Shown: positions 27,793 through 38,425, counted from the stretch's first letter. The stretch is 64,000 bases of DNA from Lachnospiraceae bacterium (GCA_015056735.1 SVFT01000004.1:151743-215742), one strand, 5' to 3'. Numbers and translations are program-made. Notes: generated by a model not told the origin, from the letters alone.

Positions 27793-29411
27793 GGATCGGA
27801 CAATGTAAGATCGAAGTCGGACACTCTGCCGGAGCACTGGAAAAGAAGATCCGTAAGATGTTATATCTTCGCGAAGGAGAGGAGCTTTCCTATACGATCT
27901 TCAGAAGGTCTTTGGATGCCCGCAAAAAACCTCAGCTTTATTATGTTTATACGATTGACTGCCTTGTGAATGATGAAAAAGCGGTATTAAAGAGAGCATC
28001 CAGGAACGGTGTAACGTTAACGGAGCAGAAGAAGTATTCATTTGTTCCATACGGACATGAGCGTTTACAACATCGTCCGGTGATCGTCGGAACCGGCCCT
28101 GCCGGACTTTTCTGCGGCTATTTTCTTGCCTTGCACGGCTATCGGCCGATCGTATTGGAACGCGGAAAAGATATTGATTCTAGAAAGCAGGACGTTTCCC
28201 GCTTTTGGGAAACCGGCAGGTTTGATCCTTCTTCCAATGTACAGTTTGGCGAGGGCGGTGCCGGAACTTTTTCCGATGGCAAACTCAACACACTGATCAA
28301 AGATAAGGACGGACGCGGAAGGGAAGTTCTGCGCGTATTTCGTGATGCGGGTGCGCCCGATGATATCCTGATCGATGCAAAGCCGCATGTTGGGACAGAC
28401 ATTCTTTGTAAAGTCGTAAAAAACATGCGAAATGAGATCATCCAACACGGCGGAGAAGTTCTGTTTGATACAAAACTGTCAGATGTAATACTGCAGGATG
28501 GGCATCTTGCCGGAATTCATGTGATAAAAGGGTCAGATCAGACCACACAAGACATCTTATGCGAGTGCGCCGTCCTTGCGATCGGACATAGTGCGCGCGA
28601 CACGTTTTCCATGCTTGAGACACATGGATTTCCGATGCAGGCAAAGGATTTCGCAGTCGGATTTCGCGTTGAACATGCGCAGGAATTGATCGATCTTTCG
28701 CAATATGGACGGGCACGCGGCACAACATTGCCGGCTGCTTCTTATAAACTGACATTTCACGCATCAAACGGGCGTAATGTATATTCTTTCTGCATGTGTC
28801 CCGGCGGATATGTGGTTAACGCATCCTCTGAAGAAGGTCGCCTCGCGATCAACGGCATGAGCTACAGCGGCCGTGACGGTTCTCATGCAAACAGTGCGAT
28901 CATTATGAGCGTGACTTGTGCGGATTATCCGGACGGATCACCGCTTGCCGGCGTCGCTTTTCAGCGGGATCTTGAAAGAAAGGCATTTCAGGCAGGCGAG
29001 GGAAAGGTCCCTGTTATGACGCTCGGAGATTTCAGAAAAAGATGTAACGGTATGTCATTAGAGACGCTTCGGGAAGATGTTGCTCCTTGCATCAAAGGGC
29101 AGTATCGCTTTTCCGACATCACCGGGATACTTCCGAGAGAGTTAAATGAAGCATTTCTGGAAGGCATGGATCATTTCGACAGATTGATCCCGGGGTTTCA
29201 TGATGATACCGTTCTTATTGAAGCGGTAGAAAGCCGTACATCATCTCCCGTTCGTATCTTACGTGACGGACATACATTTGAAAGCAAAATAGGTGGCATC
29301 TATCCATGTGGCGAGGGCGCCGGCTATGCCGGTGGGATCATGTCCGCAGCGATCGACGGTATGCGTACTGCAGAAGCGATCGCGCAGAAATATGCCCCTT
29401 TCGAGGAATAA
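27786..29411 (+). CDS. FAD-dependent dehydrogenase (COG2509 family)
   Basis: A 541-residue flavoprotein. The N-terminal domain (about residues 1-85) resembles a small RNA- or ligand-binding fold and is followed by the FAD motif PVIVGTGPAGLFCGYFLA. The blocks VQFGEGGAGTFSDGKLNT and GEGAGYAGGIMSAAIDG mark the COG2509 family, whose reaction is not established. The ATG at 27786 follows GGAAGGAG and overlaps the previous stop. An earlier in-frame start at 27723 is rejected for lack of a ribosome binding site. Confidence 0.82.
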   Translation: MLRIGQCKIEVGHSAGALEKKIRKMLYLREGEELSYTIFRRSLDARKKPQLYYVYTIDCLVNDEKAVLKRASRNGVTLTEQKKYSFVPYGHERLQHRPVIVGTGPAGLFCGYFLALHGYRPIVLERGKDIDSRKQDVSRFWETGRFDPSSNVQFGEGGAGTFSDGKLNTLIKDKDGRGREVLRVFRDAGAPDDILIDAKPHVGTDILCKVVKNMRNEIIQHGGEVLFDTKLSDVILQDGHLAGIHVIKGSDQTTQDILCECAVLAIGHSARDTFSMLETHGFPMQAKDFAVGFRVEHAQELIDLSQYGRARGTTLPAASYKLTFHASNGRNVYSFCMCPGGYVVNASSEEGRLAINGMSYSGRDGSHANSAIIMSVTCADYPDGSPLAGVAFQRDLERKAFQAGEGKVPVMTLGDFRKRCNGMSLETLREDVAPCIKGQYRFSDITGILPRELNEAFLEGMDHFDRLIPGFHDDTVLIEAVESRTSSPVRILRDGHTFESKIGGIYPCGEGAGYAGGIMSAAIDGMRTAEAIAQKYAPFEE

Positions 29412-29414
29412 AAC

Positions 29415-29639
29415 ATGAATATGGATGAACGTATCGCACGGATTAATGCACTTTACAAAAAATCCTGTGCGGAAGGACTTACAGAAGCCGAAAAGAAAGA
29501 GCAGGCGATCCTGCGCGCCGAATATGTGGAAAGCATCCGGCGTAATCTTAAGAGCCAGCTCGACAATATTGATATTGAGAATGAGGACGGAACGATCATA
29601 AATCTCGGTGAAAAGTATGGAAACAAAAAAAGATCTTAG
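29415..29639 (+). CDS. UPF0291 (DUF896/YnzC) family small protein
   Basis: A 74-residue two-helix protein. It starts with the family pattern MDERIARINALYKKSCAEGL, then TEAEKKEQAILRAEYVESIR. YnzC of Bacillus subtilis belongs to this family and sits in an SOS operon, but the role is unclear and no LexA-like site is visible here. It overlaps the next gene's start by 23 nt. Confidence 0.85.
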   Translation: MNMDERIARINALYKKSCAEGLTEAEKKEQAILRAEYVESIRRNLKSQLDNIDIENEDGTIINLGEKYGNKKRS

Positions 29640-30186
29640 AAAAGAAGCTGCCGCAGTCCGTGATGGGATATCCCCGCTGACTCGCAAGACAAAAAGCGAC
29701 CGGATCGCTGCGATCCTTCGGGAAAGCGATCTCTATCAAAAAGCAGACGTTTTGATCACATATGTATCTTTTCGAAGCGAAGTCGATACGGTTCCGATCA
29801 TTGAACATGCACTTGTGGATCAAAAAACGGTCTTTTGTCCCAAAGTAAACGGCGACAGGATCACTTTTTTCAAACTTGAAGATCTGTCCGATCTGAAAAC
29901 AGGTGCATATGGTATTCTGGAGCCTGTCGGGGTAGAAGAGCCTTTTATAAAAGAAAACTATAAAAGTCCGCTGATCCTTGTGCCCGGACTGCTCTTTGCC
30001 CCGGATGGATCAAGACTTGGATATGGCGGCGGTTTTTATGACCGGTTTCTATTTGAGAATTCCTCTCTTCTGAAAGTCGGTTTATGCTATAGCGAGCAGA
30101 TCAAAGATGAAGTTATAATGGACACGCATGATATGAGAGTAGACCACCTCCTGACGGAAGAGTGTCTCATAACATGCAGGCAATAA
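29617..30186 (+). CDS. 5-formyltetrahydrofolate cyclo-ligase
   Basis: A 189-residue enzyme converting 5-formyl-THF to 5,10-methenyl-THF with ATP, feeding folate back to the fhs-folD pool. Visible signatures are the N-terminal KKDLRKEAAAVRDGIS and the C-terminal ATP-binding block LVPGLLFAPDGSRLGYGGGFYDRFL. The ATG at 29617 is preferred to an in-frame GTG at 29608. It begins inside the UPF0291 gene, so translation is probably coupled; the ribosome binding site is weak. Confidence 0.9.
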   Translation: METKKDLRKEAAAVRDGISPLTRKTKSDRIAAILRESDLYQKADVLITYVSFRSEVDTVPIIEHALVDQKTVFCPKVNGDRITFFKLEDLSDLKTGAYGILEPVGVEEPFIKENYKSPLILVPGLLFAPDGSRLGYGGGFYDRFLFENSSLLKVGLCYSEQIKDEVIMDTHDMRVDHLLTEECLITCRQ

Positions 30187-30198
30187 AACGGGTAAGAA

Positions 30199-31599
30199 AT
30201 GAACGAATTAGAGAATCAACTTGAATATATCGAAAAATGCAGACATCTCGTGGAACAGATCTCAAAGGAAAAGAAACGGCCGTTGACCGCCTGCATTACA
30301 ACATTCGGCTGCCAGATGAACGCGCGTGATTCCGAAAAACTGACAGGGATCCTGAAGCGATCCGGCTACCTGATCACGGAAGATGAAAATGCGGATTTTG
30401 TCCTGTATAACACCTGTACCGTGCGTGACAACGCAAATATGCGTGTTTACGGGAGACTAGGCGTTTTAAACGGTTACAAAAAGCGTAATCCGGATATGAA
30501 GATCGCTCTTTGCGGCTGTATGATGCAGGAACAGACAGTTGTTGACAAGATCCGTCAAAGCTATCGTTTTGTCGATCTGATCTTCGGAACGCATAACATC
30601 TTTCGTTTTGCGGAGCTTTTATACAGAACGCTTATTGAAGGGAAGACAGTGATCGAATTATGGCAGGATACCGATCAGATCGTCGAAGATCTTCCCGTAG
30701 AGCGGAGGTATGCATTCAAATCAGGGATCAATATCATGTTTGGCTGCAACAATTTCTGCAGTTACTGTATCGTACCTTACGTGCGGGGGCGGGAGCGAAG
30801 CAGAGAACCAGATGAGATCCTGAAGGAGATCAGAAAACTTGCATCAGACGGCGTGAAAGAGATCATGCTGCTTGGACAGAATGTGAATTCCTACGGAAAG
30901 ACACTCTCTTATCCGATCTCTTTTGCGGAACTTTTACGGCGCGTCCATGAAATAGACGGTATCGAACGCATTCGTTTTATGACATCGCACCCTAAGGATC
31001 TTTCCGATGAGCTGATCGAGGTGATAAAGACATCGCCTAAGATCTGCAAACATCTTCATTTACCGTTGCAATCCGGCTCAACACGTATTCTGCAGGCGAT
31101 GAACCGGCGCTATACGAAAGAAGGATATCTTGCACTTGCTCAAAAGATTCGAGAGGAAATCCCCGACATTGCGATCACGACAGATATCATTGTCGGATTT
31201 CCCGGTGAATCCGCAGAAGATGTTGATGATACGATCGATGTGATCAGGCAGGTAGGGTTTGACAATGCGTTTACTTTTATCTACTCAAAGCGCACCGGTA
31301 CGCCTGCTGCAGCAATGGAAGATCAGGTGCCTGAGGATATCGTCAAAGAAAGCTTTGACCGCGTTTTAAAGGTGGTTCAGGAAACCGCAAAAAACAGGGC
31401 TTCGCTTTTACAAGGACGACAAGAACCGGTTTTGGTAGAAGAAGTTAATGAACACGATCCTTCTTTGATGACCGGCAGGATGTCCAATAACATGCTGGTA
31501 CATTTTCCCGGAGACCCGTCTCTGATCGGCAGTATCGTGACGGTTTCTTTGGATGTCTGCCATGGATTTTACTATTTTGGAAAAAGAGTTGAACAGTAA
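30199..31599 (+). CDS. miaB: tRNA-2-methylthio-N6-isopentenyladenosine synthase MiaB
   Basis: A 466-residue radical-SAM methylthiotransferase acting on i6A37 of tRNAs. The N-terminal UPF0004 domain has its three cluster cysteines (TTFGCQMN, YNTCTVRD, LCGCMM). The radical SAM motif is CNNFCSYC (Cys183, 187, 190). A C-terminal TRAM domain completes the protein. Its substrate is made by MiaA, encoded 4.5 kb downstream in the same run. The stop overlaps the mutS start by one base. Confidence 0.95.
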   Translation: MNELENQLEYIEKCRHLVEQISKEKKRPLTACITTFGCQMNARDSEKLTGILKRSGYLITEDENADFVLYNTCTVRDNANMRVYGRLGVLNGYKKRNPDMKIALCGCMMQEQTVVDKIRQSYRFVDLIFGTHNIFRFAELLYRTLIEGKTVIELWQDTDQIVEDLPVERRYAFKSGINIMFGCNNFCSYCIVPYVRGRERSREPDEILKEIRKLASDGVKEIMLLGQNVNSYGKTLSYPISFAELLRRVHEIDGIERIRFMTSHPKDLSDELIEVIKTSPKICKHLHLPLQSGSTRILQAMNRRYTKEGYLALAQKIREEIPDIAITTDIIVGFPGESAEDVDDTIDVIRQVGFDNAFTFIYSKRTGTPAAAMEDQVPEDIVKESFDRVLKVVQETAKNRASLLQGRQEPVLVEEVNEHDPSLMTGRMSNNMLVHFPGDPSLIGSIVTVSLDVCHGFYYFGKRVEQ

Positions 31600-34262
31600 T
31601 GGATAAGAACCTGAATCTGGACGGCATCACACCGATGATGGCGAAGTACCTTGAGACAAAAGAAGAATATAAAGATTGCATTCTGTTCTATCGCTTAGGC
31701 GACTTTTATGAGATGTTTTTCGATGATGCGCTCACTGCATCCCGAGAACTGGAGATCACGCTGACCGGAAAGAACTGCGGGCTGGAAGAGAGGGCGCCGA
31801 TGTGCGGCGTTCCGTTCCATGCCGTTGATGCATATTTAAACAAACTTGTTTCCAAGGGCTACAAAGTTGCTATCTGCGAACAGGTAGAGGATCCGAAACT
31901 TGCAAAAGGTCTTGTAAAACGTGAAGTGACCAGGATCGTGACACCCGGTACGAACCTGAATGTTCAGGCGATGGAAGAGACACGGAATAATTATCTGATG
32001 TCGATCGCATTTCTCGTCGGCCGGATCGGGATCTCTGTTGCCGATGTCACGACAGGCGATTACTATCTGACGGAAGTGGAAGATCTAAAAAAGGTCATGG
32101 ATGAGATCATGCAGTATCATCCCTCCGAGATCATCTGCAATGAGGCATTTACGGTCAGCGGATTTGATATAAACGATCTTCGTTCGAGACTCGGGATCGT
32201 TGTTTATCCGCTCGGCCCTGAATATTTTGATGACAACAACTGTATCAACTGTCTGCAGAAGCATTTTTCGGTCGGAACGATCTCGGGACTGGGCCTTGAT
32301 GATTTTCCGAGCGGTATGATCGCCGCAGGGAGCCTTCTGCTCTATCTGTACGAGACACAGAAGACATCGCTTTCACATTTTACTCACCTGACACCATATC
32401 TTGTAAATAAGTATATGCTTCTTGACTCTGCCACCAGGCGGAATCTCGAATTGACCGAAACAATGCGGGAGAAGCAAAAACGCGGTTCCCTGCTATGGGT
32501 GCTTGATAAAACCAAAACCGCGATGGGTGCAAGATGTCTTCGCGCATGGATCGAACAGCCGCTCATTGATCGCGATGAGATCGAAAAGCGTATGGACGGT
32601 GTTGATGAACTGTGTCATGATGCGGTATCGAGGGACGAACTCAGAGAATATCTGCAGCCGGTCTATGACCTCGAAAGGCTTCTCGGCAAAGTCAGCTATA
32701 AATCTGCCAATCCGCGTGATATGCTTGCGTTTGCTTCTTCGCTGGAGATGATGCCTCCGATCAAGACGATCCTTTCCGATTCCAAAAGTGCGCTTTTGTC
32801 CGAGATCAATTCTTCCATTGACGGTTTACAGGATATTTCCGGTTTGATCCGTGATGCATTCTTAGAAGAACTTCCTCTTACGATCCGTGAAGGAGGAATG
32901 ATCAAAGACGGCTTTTCGGAAGAAGTCGATACACTCAGAAAAGCCAAAACCGAAGGGAAAACATGGCTCGCTTCTCTCGAAGAAGAGGAACGGCAGCGAA
33001 CCGGGATCAAAAACCTGAAGATCAAATACAACAGAGTGTTCGGTTATTATCTGGAAGTTTCGAAGTCTTTTATCGAACAGGTACCGGATGACTATATCCG
33101 CAAGCAGACTTTAACGAACGCTGAACGATACACCACACCGCGTTTGAAAGAGCTGGAAGATACGATCCTGAATGCGGAAGAAAAGCTCTGTGCTTTGGAA
33201 TATGACATTTTTTGCAATATCCGCGATACGGTCGCGGACGAGATGATCAGGATCCAAAAAACGGCAAAAGCCGTTGCAATGCTTGATGCTTTGGCATCGT
33301 TAAGCTACGTTGCGGAACGCAATCATTTTGTCAGACCGCAGATCAATGAAAAAGGTGTTATTAAGATCAAGGAAGGCCGTCACCCGGTTGTCGAGCAGAT
33401 GATGTCCAATGATCTGTTTATCGCAAACGATACGTTCTTAGATAACGGAAAGCATTGCATCTCTGTCATCACTGGGCCCAATATGGCCGGTAAATCCACT
33501 TATATGAGGCAGGTGGCCTTGATCGTGCTGATGGCGCAGATCGGAAGCTTTGTGCCTGCCGGTTCGGCGGAGATCGGCATTGTGGACCGCATCTTCACGA
33601 GAGTAGGGGCATCGGATGATCTTTCAAGCGGTCAGAGTACTTTTATGGTCGAGATGAATGAAGTTGCCAACATTCTTCGAAACGCAACAAAGAACAGTCT
33701 TTTGATCCTTGATGAGATCGGTCGCGGAACATCGACTTTTGATGGTCTGTCGATCGCATGGGCTGTGATCGAACATATCAGCAACAGAAAGCTTCTCGGA
33801 GCGAAAACGCTGTTTGCAACACATTATCATGAATTGACCGAGCTGGAAGGGAAGATGGATAATGTCAATAACTATTGCATAGCCGTAAAGGAGAAGGGGG
33901 ATGATATCGTCTTTCTTCGAAAGATCGTAAAAGGCGGTGCAGATAAGAGCTACGGCATTCAGGTTGCCAAGCTTGCGGGTGTACCGGATATGATCATTGA
34001 CAGGGCGAAAGCAATCGTTGAACAGCTTTCCGATAATGATATTACAGACAAAGTGCAGGATATAGCGGGCAATATTCGGGAATCGAAAGGAAAAGTCAAA
34101 AAATACGATGAGGTCGATCTGACGCAGATGTCCTTGTTTGATACCGTCAGAGACGAAGATATCCTGAAAGAACTCGAAGAGGTTGATATCTCTTCCATGA
34201 CGCCGCTTGATGCACTGAACACCCTTTACAGATTTCAGAATCAACTGAAGAACAGGTGGTAA
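31599..34262 (+). CDS. mutS: DNA mismatch repair protein MutS
   Basis: An 887-residue MutS. The N-terminus has the mismatch-binding GDFYEMFFDDA block with the intercalating Phe. The ATPase has Walker A GPNMAGKST (about residue 626), the block VGASDDLSSGQSTFMVEM, Walker B LLILDEIGRGTST and the ATHYHEL switch. It recognises mispairs and recruits MutL, encoded 1 nt downstream. Confidence 0.97.
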   Translation: MDKNLNLDGITPMMAKYLETKEEYKDCILFYRLGDFYEMFFDDALTASRELEITLTGKNCGLEERAPMCGVPFHAVDAYLNKLVSKGYKVAICEQVEDPKLAKGLVKREVTRIVTPGTNLNVQAMEETRNNYLMSIAFLVGRIGISVADVTTGDYYLTEVEDLKKVMDEIMQYHPSEIICNEAFTVSGFDINDLRSRLGIVVYPLGPEYFDDNNCINCLQKHFSVGTISGLGLDDFPSGMIAAGSLLLYLYETQKTSLSHFTHLTPYLVNKYMLLDSATRRNLELTETMREKQKRGSLLWVLDKTKTAMGARCLRAWIEQPLIDRDEIEKRMDGVDELCHDAVSRDELREYLQPVYDLERLLGKVSYKSANPRDMLAFASSLEMMPPIKTILSDSKSALLSEINSSIDGLQDISGLIRDAFLEELPLTIREGGMIKDGFSEEVDTLRKAKTEGKTWLASLEEEERQRTGIKNLKIKYNRVFGYYLEVSKSFIEQVPDDYIRKQTLTNAERYTTPRLKELEDTILNAEEKLCALEYDIFCNIRDTVADEMIRIQKTAKAVAMLDALASLSYVAERNHFVRPQINEKGVIKIKEGRHPVVEQMMSNDLFIANDTFLDNGKHCISVITGPNMAGKSTYMRQVALIVLMAQIGSFVPAGSAEIGIVDRIFTRVGASDDLSSGQSTFMVEMNEVANILRNATKNSLLILDEIGRGTSTFDGLSIAWAVIEHISNRKLLGAKTLFATHYHELTELEGKMDNVNNYCIAVKEKGDDIVFLRKIVKGGADKSYGIQVAKLAGVPDMIIDRAKAIVEQLSDNDITDKVQDIAGNIRESKGKVKKYDEVDLTQMSLFDTVRDEDILKELEEVDISSMTPLDALNTLYRFQNQLKNRW

Positions 34263-34263
34263 G

Positions 34264-36153
34264 ATGGAGATTAAGGTACTCGATCATCAGACGATCGACA
34301 AGATCGCAGCCGGCGAGGTTGTAGAAAGACCTGCCAGCGTTGTAAAAGAACTGGTAGAAAACGCTATGGATTCCGGCGCTGACAACATTACGGTTGAGAT
34401 CAAAGAGGGCGGGATCGCGATGATCCGCGTGACAGATAACGGATGCGGTATTCCCAAGGATCAGGTCGCAAAGGCGTTCCTCCGTCATTCAACCAGTAAG
34501 ATCCGTACGGCAGATGACCTTTTGGGAATCCAAAGCCTTGGATTTCGCGGTGAGGCATTATCGAGTATCAGTGCCGTCTCTCAGACAGAAATGATCACAA
34601 AAGTTGCAAATGATCTAACCGGTGTGCGCTATGTCATTAACGGCGGGCAAGAAAGTGAAAAAGAAGAGATCGGCGCCCCGGAAGGAACAACGATCATTGT
34701 ACGTAATCTTTTTTTCAATGTGCCCGCCCGCCGCAAATTCTTAAAGACGGCGCAGACGGAAAGCAGTGCGATCGTTGAACTCATGCAGCATCTTGCTATG
34801 TCACATCCGGAGATCTCTTTTAAGTTTATGCAAAGCGGCCAGATCCGTTTTCACACTTCGGGTAATGGTGACCTGAAAGAGATCATTTATCGGATATACG
34901 GACGCGATGCGGCAAACGAGATCATTCCGATCGATTTTGAAAGCGAGGCGCTTAAGATCACAGGTTATCTTGGGACGCCCACGATCACACGTGCCAACCG
35001 TAATTTTGAAACGTGTTTTATCAATGGACGCTATATTAAGAGTAAACTTGTATCAAAGGCGGTGGAAGACGGTTACGGCGGTTATCTGATGCAGCACAAA
35101 TTTCCGCTTTATGTGATCCATATCACGCTGCCTCCGGACCGGCTTGATGTAAATGTACATCCGGCGAAATGGGAGGTTCGTTTCGAAGAACAGAATACAC
35201 TGGCAGAATGGATCGCACATGCAGTATCGGATACGCTGACACATAAAGAGATGATCAAAACGGCTACCCTGCCCGGAGATTCGGAGCCAAAGGTGCAAAC
35301 GCTCCGAAAACCGCTGGCGGAAAAGATCTATATGCCCGAACCGTTTGAAATAGAAGCCAAAAAACGGGAAGGCTTCCTTTCTTTGACTCAAGAAGTCAAT
35401 GGAACGGAAAAATCGGATCCGCCTTCAGACAATGACTTCAGGGCTTTGTCGTTAACCGAACGGGTCAATAGTCTGTCGGGGAATGTCATCAAACGATCCG
35501 ATGCGATCGTGGTTGAAAAACCGGCTCAGATGAATCTTTTCGATGAAAAGATCCTGAAAAAAGAAAAGCGGCACGAATATAGGATCATTGGTCAGGTTTT
35601 TGACACTTACTGGCTGATCGAATTTGAAGAAAAGCTGCTTTTGATCGATCAGCATGCTGCGCATGAAAAGATCAAATACGAACGGATCTTAAAGCAGGTT
35701 GAAACCGGCGGTGTTGCCTCTCAGTCGATCAATCCGCCTATCATTGTGTCTCTTTCCGGCAGTGAAGAAGCCGTGTATAAAGAATACGCCGATACTTTTG
35801 CCGCTCTTGGCTTTGAGACTGAGCATTTCGGCGGAAATGAGTATGCGATCCGCGCTGTTCCAACCGATCTTTTCGGATGTGGGGAAAAGGAATTGTTCCT
35901 TAATGTAATGGATGAGCTGTCGTCCGGAGGGATGGCAGAAAAAGAGCCTTCCGTGATACGTTCCAAGATCGCATCTATGGCATGCAAAGCTGCCGTAAAA
36001 GGAAATATGCATCTTTCGATCGCGGAAGCGGAAAAACTGATCGATGAATTAATGGAACTTGATAACCCATATCATTGTCCGCACGGCAGGCCAACGATCA
36101 TCACGATCAGTAAATATGAGATGGAGAAAAAATTCAGCAGGATCGTAACATGA
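34264..36153 (+). CDS. mutL: DNA mismatch repair protein MutL with endonuclease motif
   Basis: A 629-residue MutL. The N-terminal GHKL ATPase shows KIAAGEVVERPASVVKELVEN, DNGCGIP and GFRGEALSSI. The C-terminal domain has the nicking endonuclease motif DQHAAHEKIKYE (Asp462) and the zinc-binding CPHGRP block. It therefore belongs to the MutH-independent type, which nicks the new strand itself. The stop overlaps miaA by 4 nt. Confidence 0.97.
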   Translation: MEIKVLDHQTIDKIAAGEVVERPASVVKELVENAMDSGADNITVEIKEGGIAMIRVTDNGCGIPKDQVAKAFLRHSTSKIRTADDLLGIQSLGFRGEALSSISAVSQTEMITKVANDLTGVRYVINGGQESEKEEIGAPEGTTIIVRNLFFNVPARRKFLKTAQTESSAIVELMQHLAMSHPEISFKFMQSGQIRFHTSGNGDLKEIIYRIYGRDAANEIIPIDFESEALKITGYLGTPTITRANRNFETCFINGRYIKSKLVSKAVEDGYGGYLMQHKFPLYVIHITLPPDRLDVNVHPAKWEVRFEEQNTLAEWIAHAVSDTLTHKEMIKTATLPGDSEPKVQTLRKPLAEKIYMPEPFEIEAKKREGFLSLTQEVNGTEKSDPPSDNDFRALSLTERVNSLSGNVIKRSDAIVVEKPAQMNLFDEKILKKEKRHEYRIIGQVFDTYWLIEFEEKLLLIDQHAAHEKIKYERILKQVETGGVASQSINPPIIVSLSGSEEAVYKEYADTFAALGFETEHFGGNEYAIRAVPTDLFGCGEKELFLNVMDELSSGGMAEKEPSVIRSKIASMACKAAVKGNMHLSIAEAEKLIDELMELDNPYHCPHGRPTIITISKYEMEKKFSRIVT

Positions 36154-37106
36154 TGATGGAAGAAATGAAACCGCTGGTCATTCTGACCGGTCCGACAGCC
36201 GTCGGTAAGACAGCATTGTCGATCGAACTTGCCAAAAGAATAAACGGTGAGATCATCTCCGCTGATTCCGTGCAGGTTTATAAAGGCATGAATATCGGGT
36301 CCGCCAAGATCAGGCCGGAAGAGACAGGCGGTGTGCCGCATCATCTGATCGACATTTTGGAACCGACGGAGAGTTTTAACATTACACTCTTTCAGCAGTA
36401 TGCCAAGCGTGCGCTGGAAAAGATCTATGCGAATGGACGAATACCCATACTGACAGGCGGAACCGGATTTTATATTCAATCCGTTTTGTATGATATTGAT
36501 TTTACCGATAACGGCGAAAACAGTGCATTGCGCGCCGAACTGGAACAATTTGCGCAGACTGCCGGTGCAGAGGCTCTTCATGCACGTCTTGCGGCTGTTG
36601 ATCCGGAAGCGGCTGCTGCGATCCATAAAAACAACATCAAACGTACGATCCGCGCTTTGGAGTTCCATGAACTGACCAACATGCGCATCTCCGCACACAA
36701 CCGGACGCAGCGTCAGAAAACATCACCGTATCGTTTCTGCTATTTTGTCTTAAACGATGACCGGGAAAAAGTGTATTCCAATATCGATGCGCGAGTCGAT
36801 CAGATGATCGAACAAGGGCTTGTAACGGAGGTTTCAGCCTTATTGGAGGCGGGATGCACCAAAGATATGGTCTCCATGCAGGCGCTGGGTTATAAAGAGA
36901 TCATTGAAGCGCTTTCGGGTGAGTGTACGATGGAGGAAGCCGTCTACCGGATCAAACGGGACACAAGGCATTTTGCCAAGCGGCAGCTCACCTGGTTTCG
37001 GAGAGAAAAGGATGTGATCTGGATCGAAAAAAAGGAATACGGATACGATTCGGCAAAGATCTTAGAGCGCATGATCAAAGATATGAAAGAGCGAAAGGTA
37101 CTATAA
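36150..37106 (+). CDS. miaA: tRNA dimethylallyltransferase MiaA
   Basis: A 318-residue prenyltransferase that adds a dimethylallyl group to A37 of tRNAs reading UNN codons. It has the P-loop GPTAVGKTALS (about residue 13), ISADSVQVYKGMNIGSAK, GGTGFYIQSVLY and the C-terminal RDTRHFAKRQLTWFR. MiaB, encoded upstream, methylthiolates its product. Three consecutive ATG codons make the exact start uncertain by two residues. Confidence 0.95.
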   Translation: MMMEEMKPLVILTGPTAVGKTALSIELAKRINGEIISADSVQVYKGMNIGSAKIRPEETGGVPHHLIDILEPTESFNITLFQQYAKRALEKIYANGRIPILTGGTGFYIQSVLYDIDFTDNGENSALRAELEQFAQTAGAEALHARLAAVDPEAAAAIHKNNIKRTIRALEFHELTNMRISAHNRTQRQKTSPYRFCYFVLNDDREKVYSNIDARVDQMIEQGLVTEVSALLEAGCTKDMVSMQALGYKEIIEALSGECTMEEAVYRIKRDTRHFAKRQLTWFRREKDVIWIEKKEYGYDSAKILERMIKDMKERKVL

Positions 37107-37110
37107 GAAC

Positions 37111-38418
37111 ATGATGGAAGATGAGATGATCAGGTCATATCGGGAAGCCGGTATTTCCGATGACGTATACAGATACTGTGAACACATTCTTGAACATTTG
37201 AAAGAACGCTTTGGAGAGATCGACAGGATTGCTGAATTCAATCAGCTCAAAGTCGTTCGTGCGATGCAGGAAAATAAAGCAAGTGAAGCCTGCCTTCTGG
37301 GGACAACGGGATACGGCTATAACGACATCGGACGAGATACACTGGAAAAAGTTTACGCCTCCTGTTTCAGGACGGAAGATGCTCTTGTAAGGCCGCAGAT
37401 CACCTGTGGAACCCATGCATTGCAGCTTGCGCTGATGAGCAATCTGCGTCCGGGCGATGAACTTTTGTCTCCGGTCGGGAAACCATATGATACATTAGAA
37501 GAGGTGATCGGCATCCGGGACAGCGTAGGATCGTTAAAAGAATACGGCATCTCTTACAGACAGGTCGATCTGAAGAAGGACGGAAGCTTTGACTACGAGG
37601 GGATCAAAAAAGCGATCAACGAAAGAACAAAGATCGTAACGATCCAGCGTTCCAAAGGATACCAGACAAGACCGACTTTATCCGTTGAACGGATAGGAGA
37701 ACTGATCGCATTTGTTAAAAAGATCAAACCCGAAGTGATCTGCATGGTCGACAATTGTTACGGTGAATTCGTAGAGACAAAAGAACCTTCCGAAGTAGGA
37801 GCCGATATGATCGTCGGTTCTCTCATAAAGAATCCCGGCGGCGGACTCGCTCCGATCGGCGGATATATCGCAGGCACAAAGAAATGTGTGGAAAATGCCG
37901 CTTTTCGCCTGACAAGCCCCGGTCTTGGAAAAGAAGTCGGTGCATCACTGGGAATCCTTTCTCAGTTTTATCAGGGATTTTTCATGGCGCCAACGGTGAC
38001 AGCAAATGCGTTAAAAGGCGCGATCTTTGCGGCCAATATTTATGAACGTCTGGGTTTTGCGGTGGTTCCCGATGCAAAGGAGACACGGCATGATATCATT
38101 CAGGCTGTCACATTCGGAAAGCCGGAAGGCGTGATCGCCTTTTGCCGCGGCATTCAGGCGGCAGCACCCATCGACAGTTATCTGATGCCGGAGCCCTGGG
38201 ACATGCCGGGATATGACGCCCCTGTTATCATGGCGGCAGGCGCATTTGTTTCGGGATCGAGCATAGAATTATCCGCAGACGGACCTATCAAACCGCCGTA
38301 TGCCGTCTATTTCCAGGGTGGGCTTACCTGGCAGCATGCGAAATTCGGGATCATGATGACGTTGCAAAGCCTTGTGAAGGAAGGTATCGTCGATGCAAAA
38401 CGTATACAGGTTTCGTGA
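37111..38418 (+). CDS. Methionine gamma-lyase-like / aluminium-resistance family PLP enzyme
   Basis: A 435-residue protein of the COG4100 family, often annotated aluminium resistance protein (YnbB). It is a fold-type-I PLP enzyme. Recognisable blocks are GTTGYGYNDIGRDTLEKVYA, CGTHALQLAL, MVDNCYGEF, and the likely PLP lysine in GSLIKNPGGGLAPIGGYI. The true substrate is unknown. The family commonly follows miaA in Firmicutes, as here, with a 4-nt gap. Confidence 0.85.
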   Translation: MMEDEMIRSYREAGISDDVYRYCEHILEHLKERFGEIDRIAEFNQLKVVRAMQENKASEACLLGTTGYGYNDIGRDTLEKVYASCFRTEDALVRPQITCGTHALQLALMSNLRPGDELLSPVGKPYDTLEEVIGIRDSVGSLKEYGISYRQVDLKKDGSFDYEGIKKAINERTKIVTIQRSKGYQTRPTLSVERIGELIAFVKKIKPEVICMVDNCYGEFVETKEPSEVGADMIVGSLIKNPGGGLAPIGGYIAGTKKCVENAAFRLTSPGLGKEVGASLGILSQFYQGFFMAPTVTANALKGAIFAANIYERLGFAVVPDAKETRHDIIQAVTFGKPEGVIAFCRGIQAAAPIDSYLMPEPWDMPGYDAPVIMAAGAFVSGSSIELSADGPIKPPYAVYFQGGLTWQHAKFGIMMTLQSLVKEGIVDAKRIQVS

Positions 38419-38425
38419 TCTGTGG

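Noticed and set aside
33624..34244. 206-codon minus-strand open frame opposite mutS
   Set aside because: Antisense to conserved MutS ATPase motifs; no ribosome binding site.
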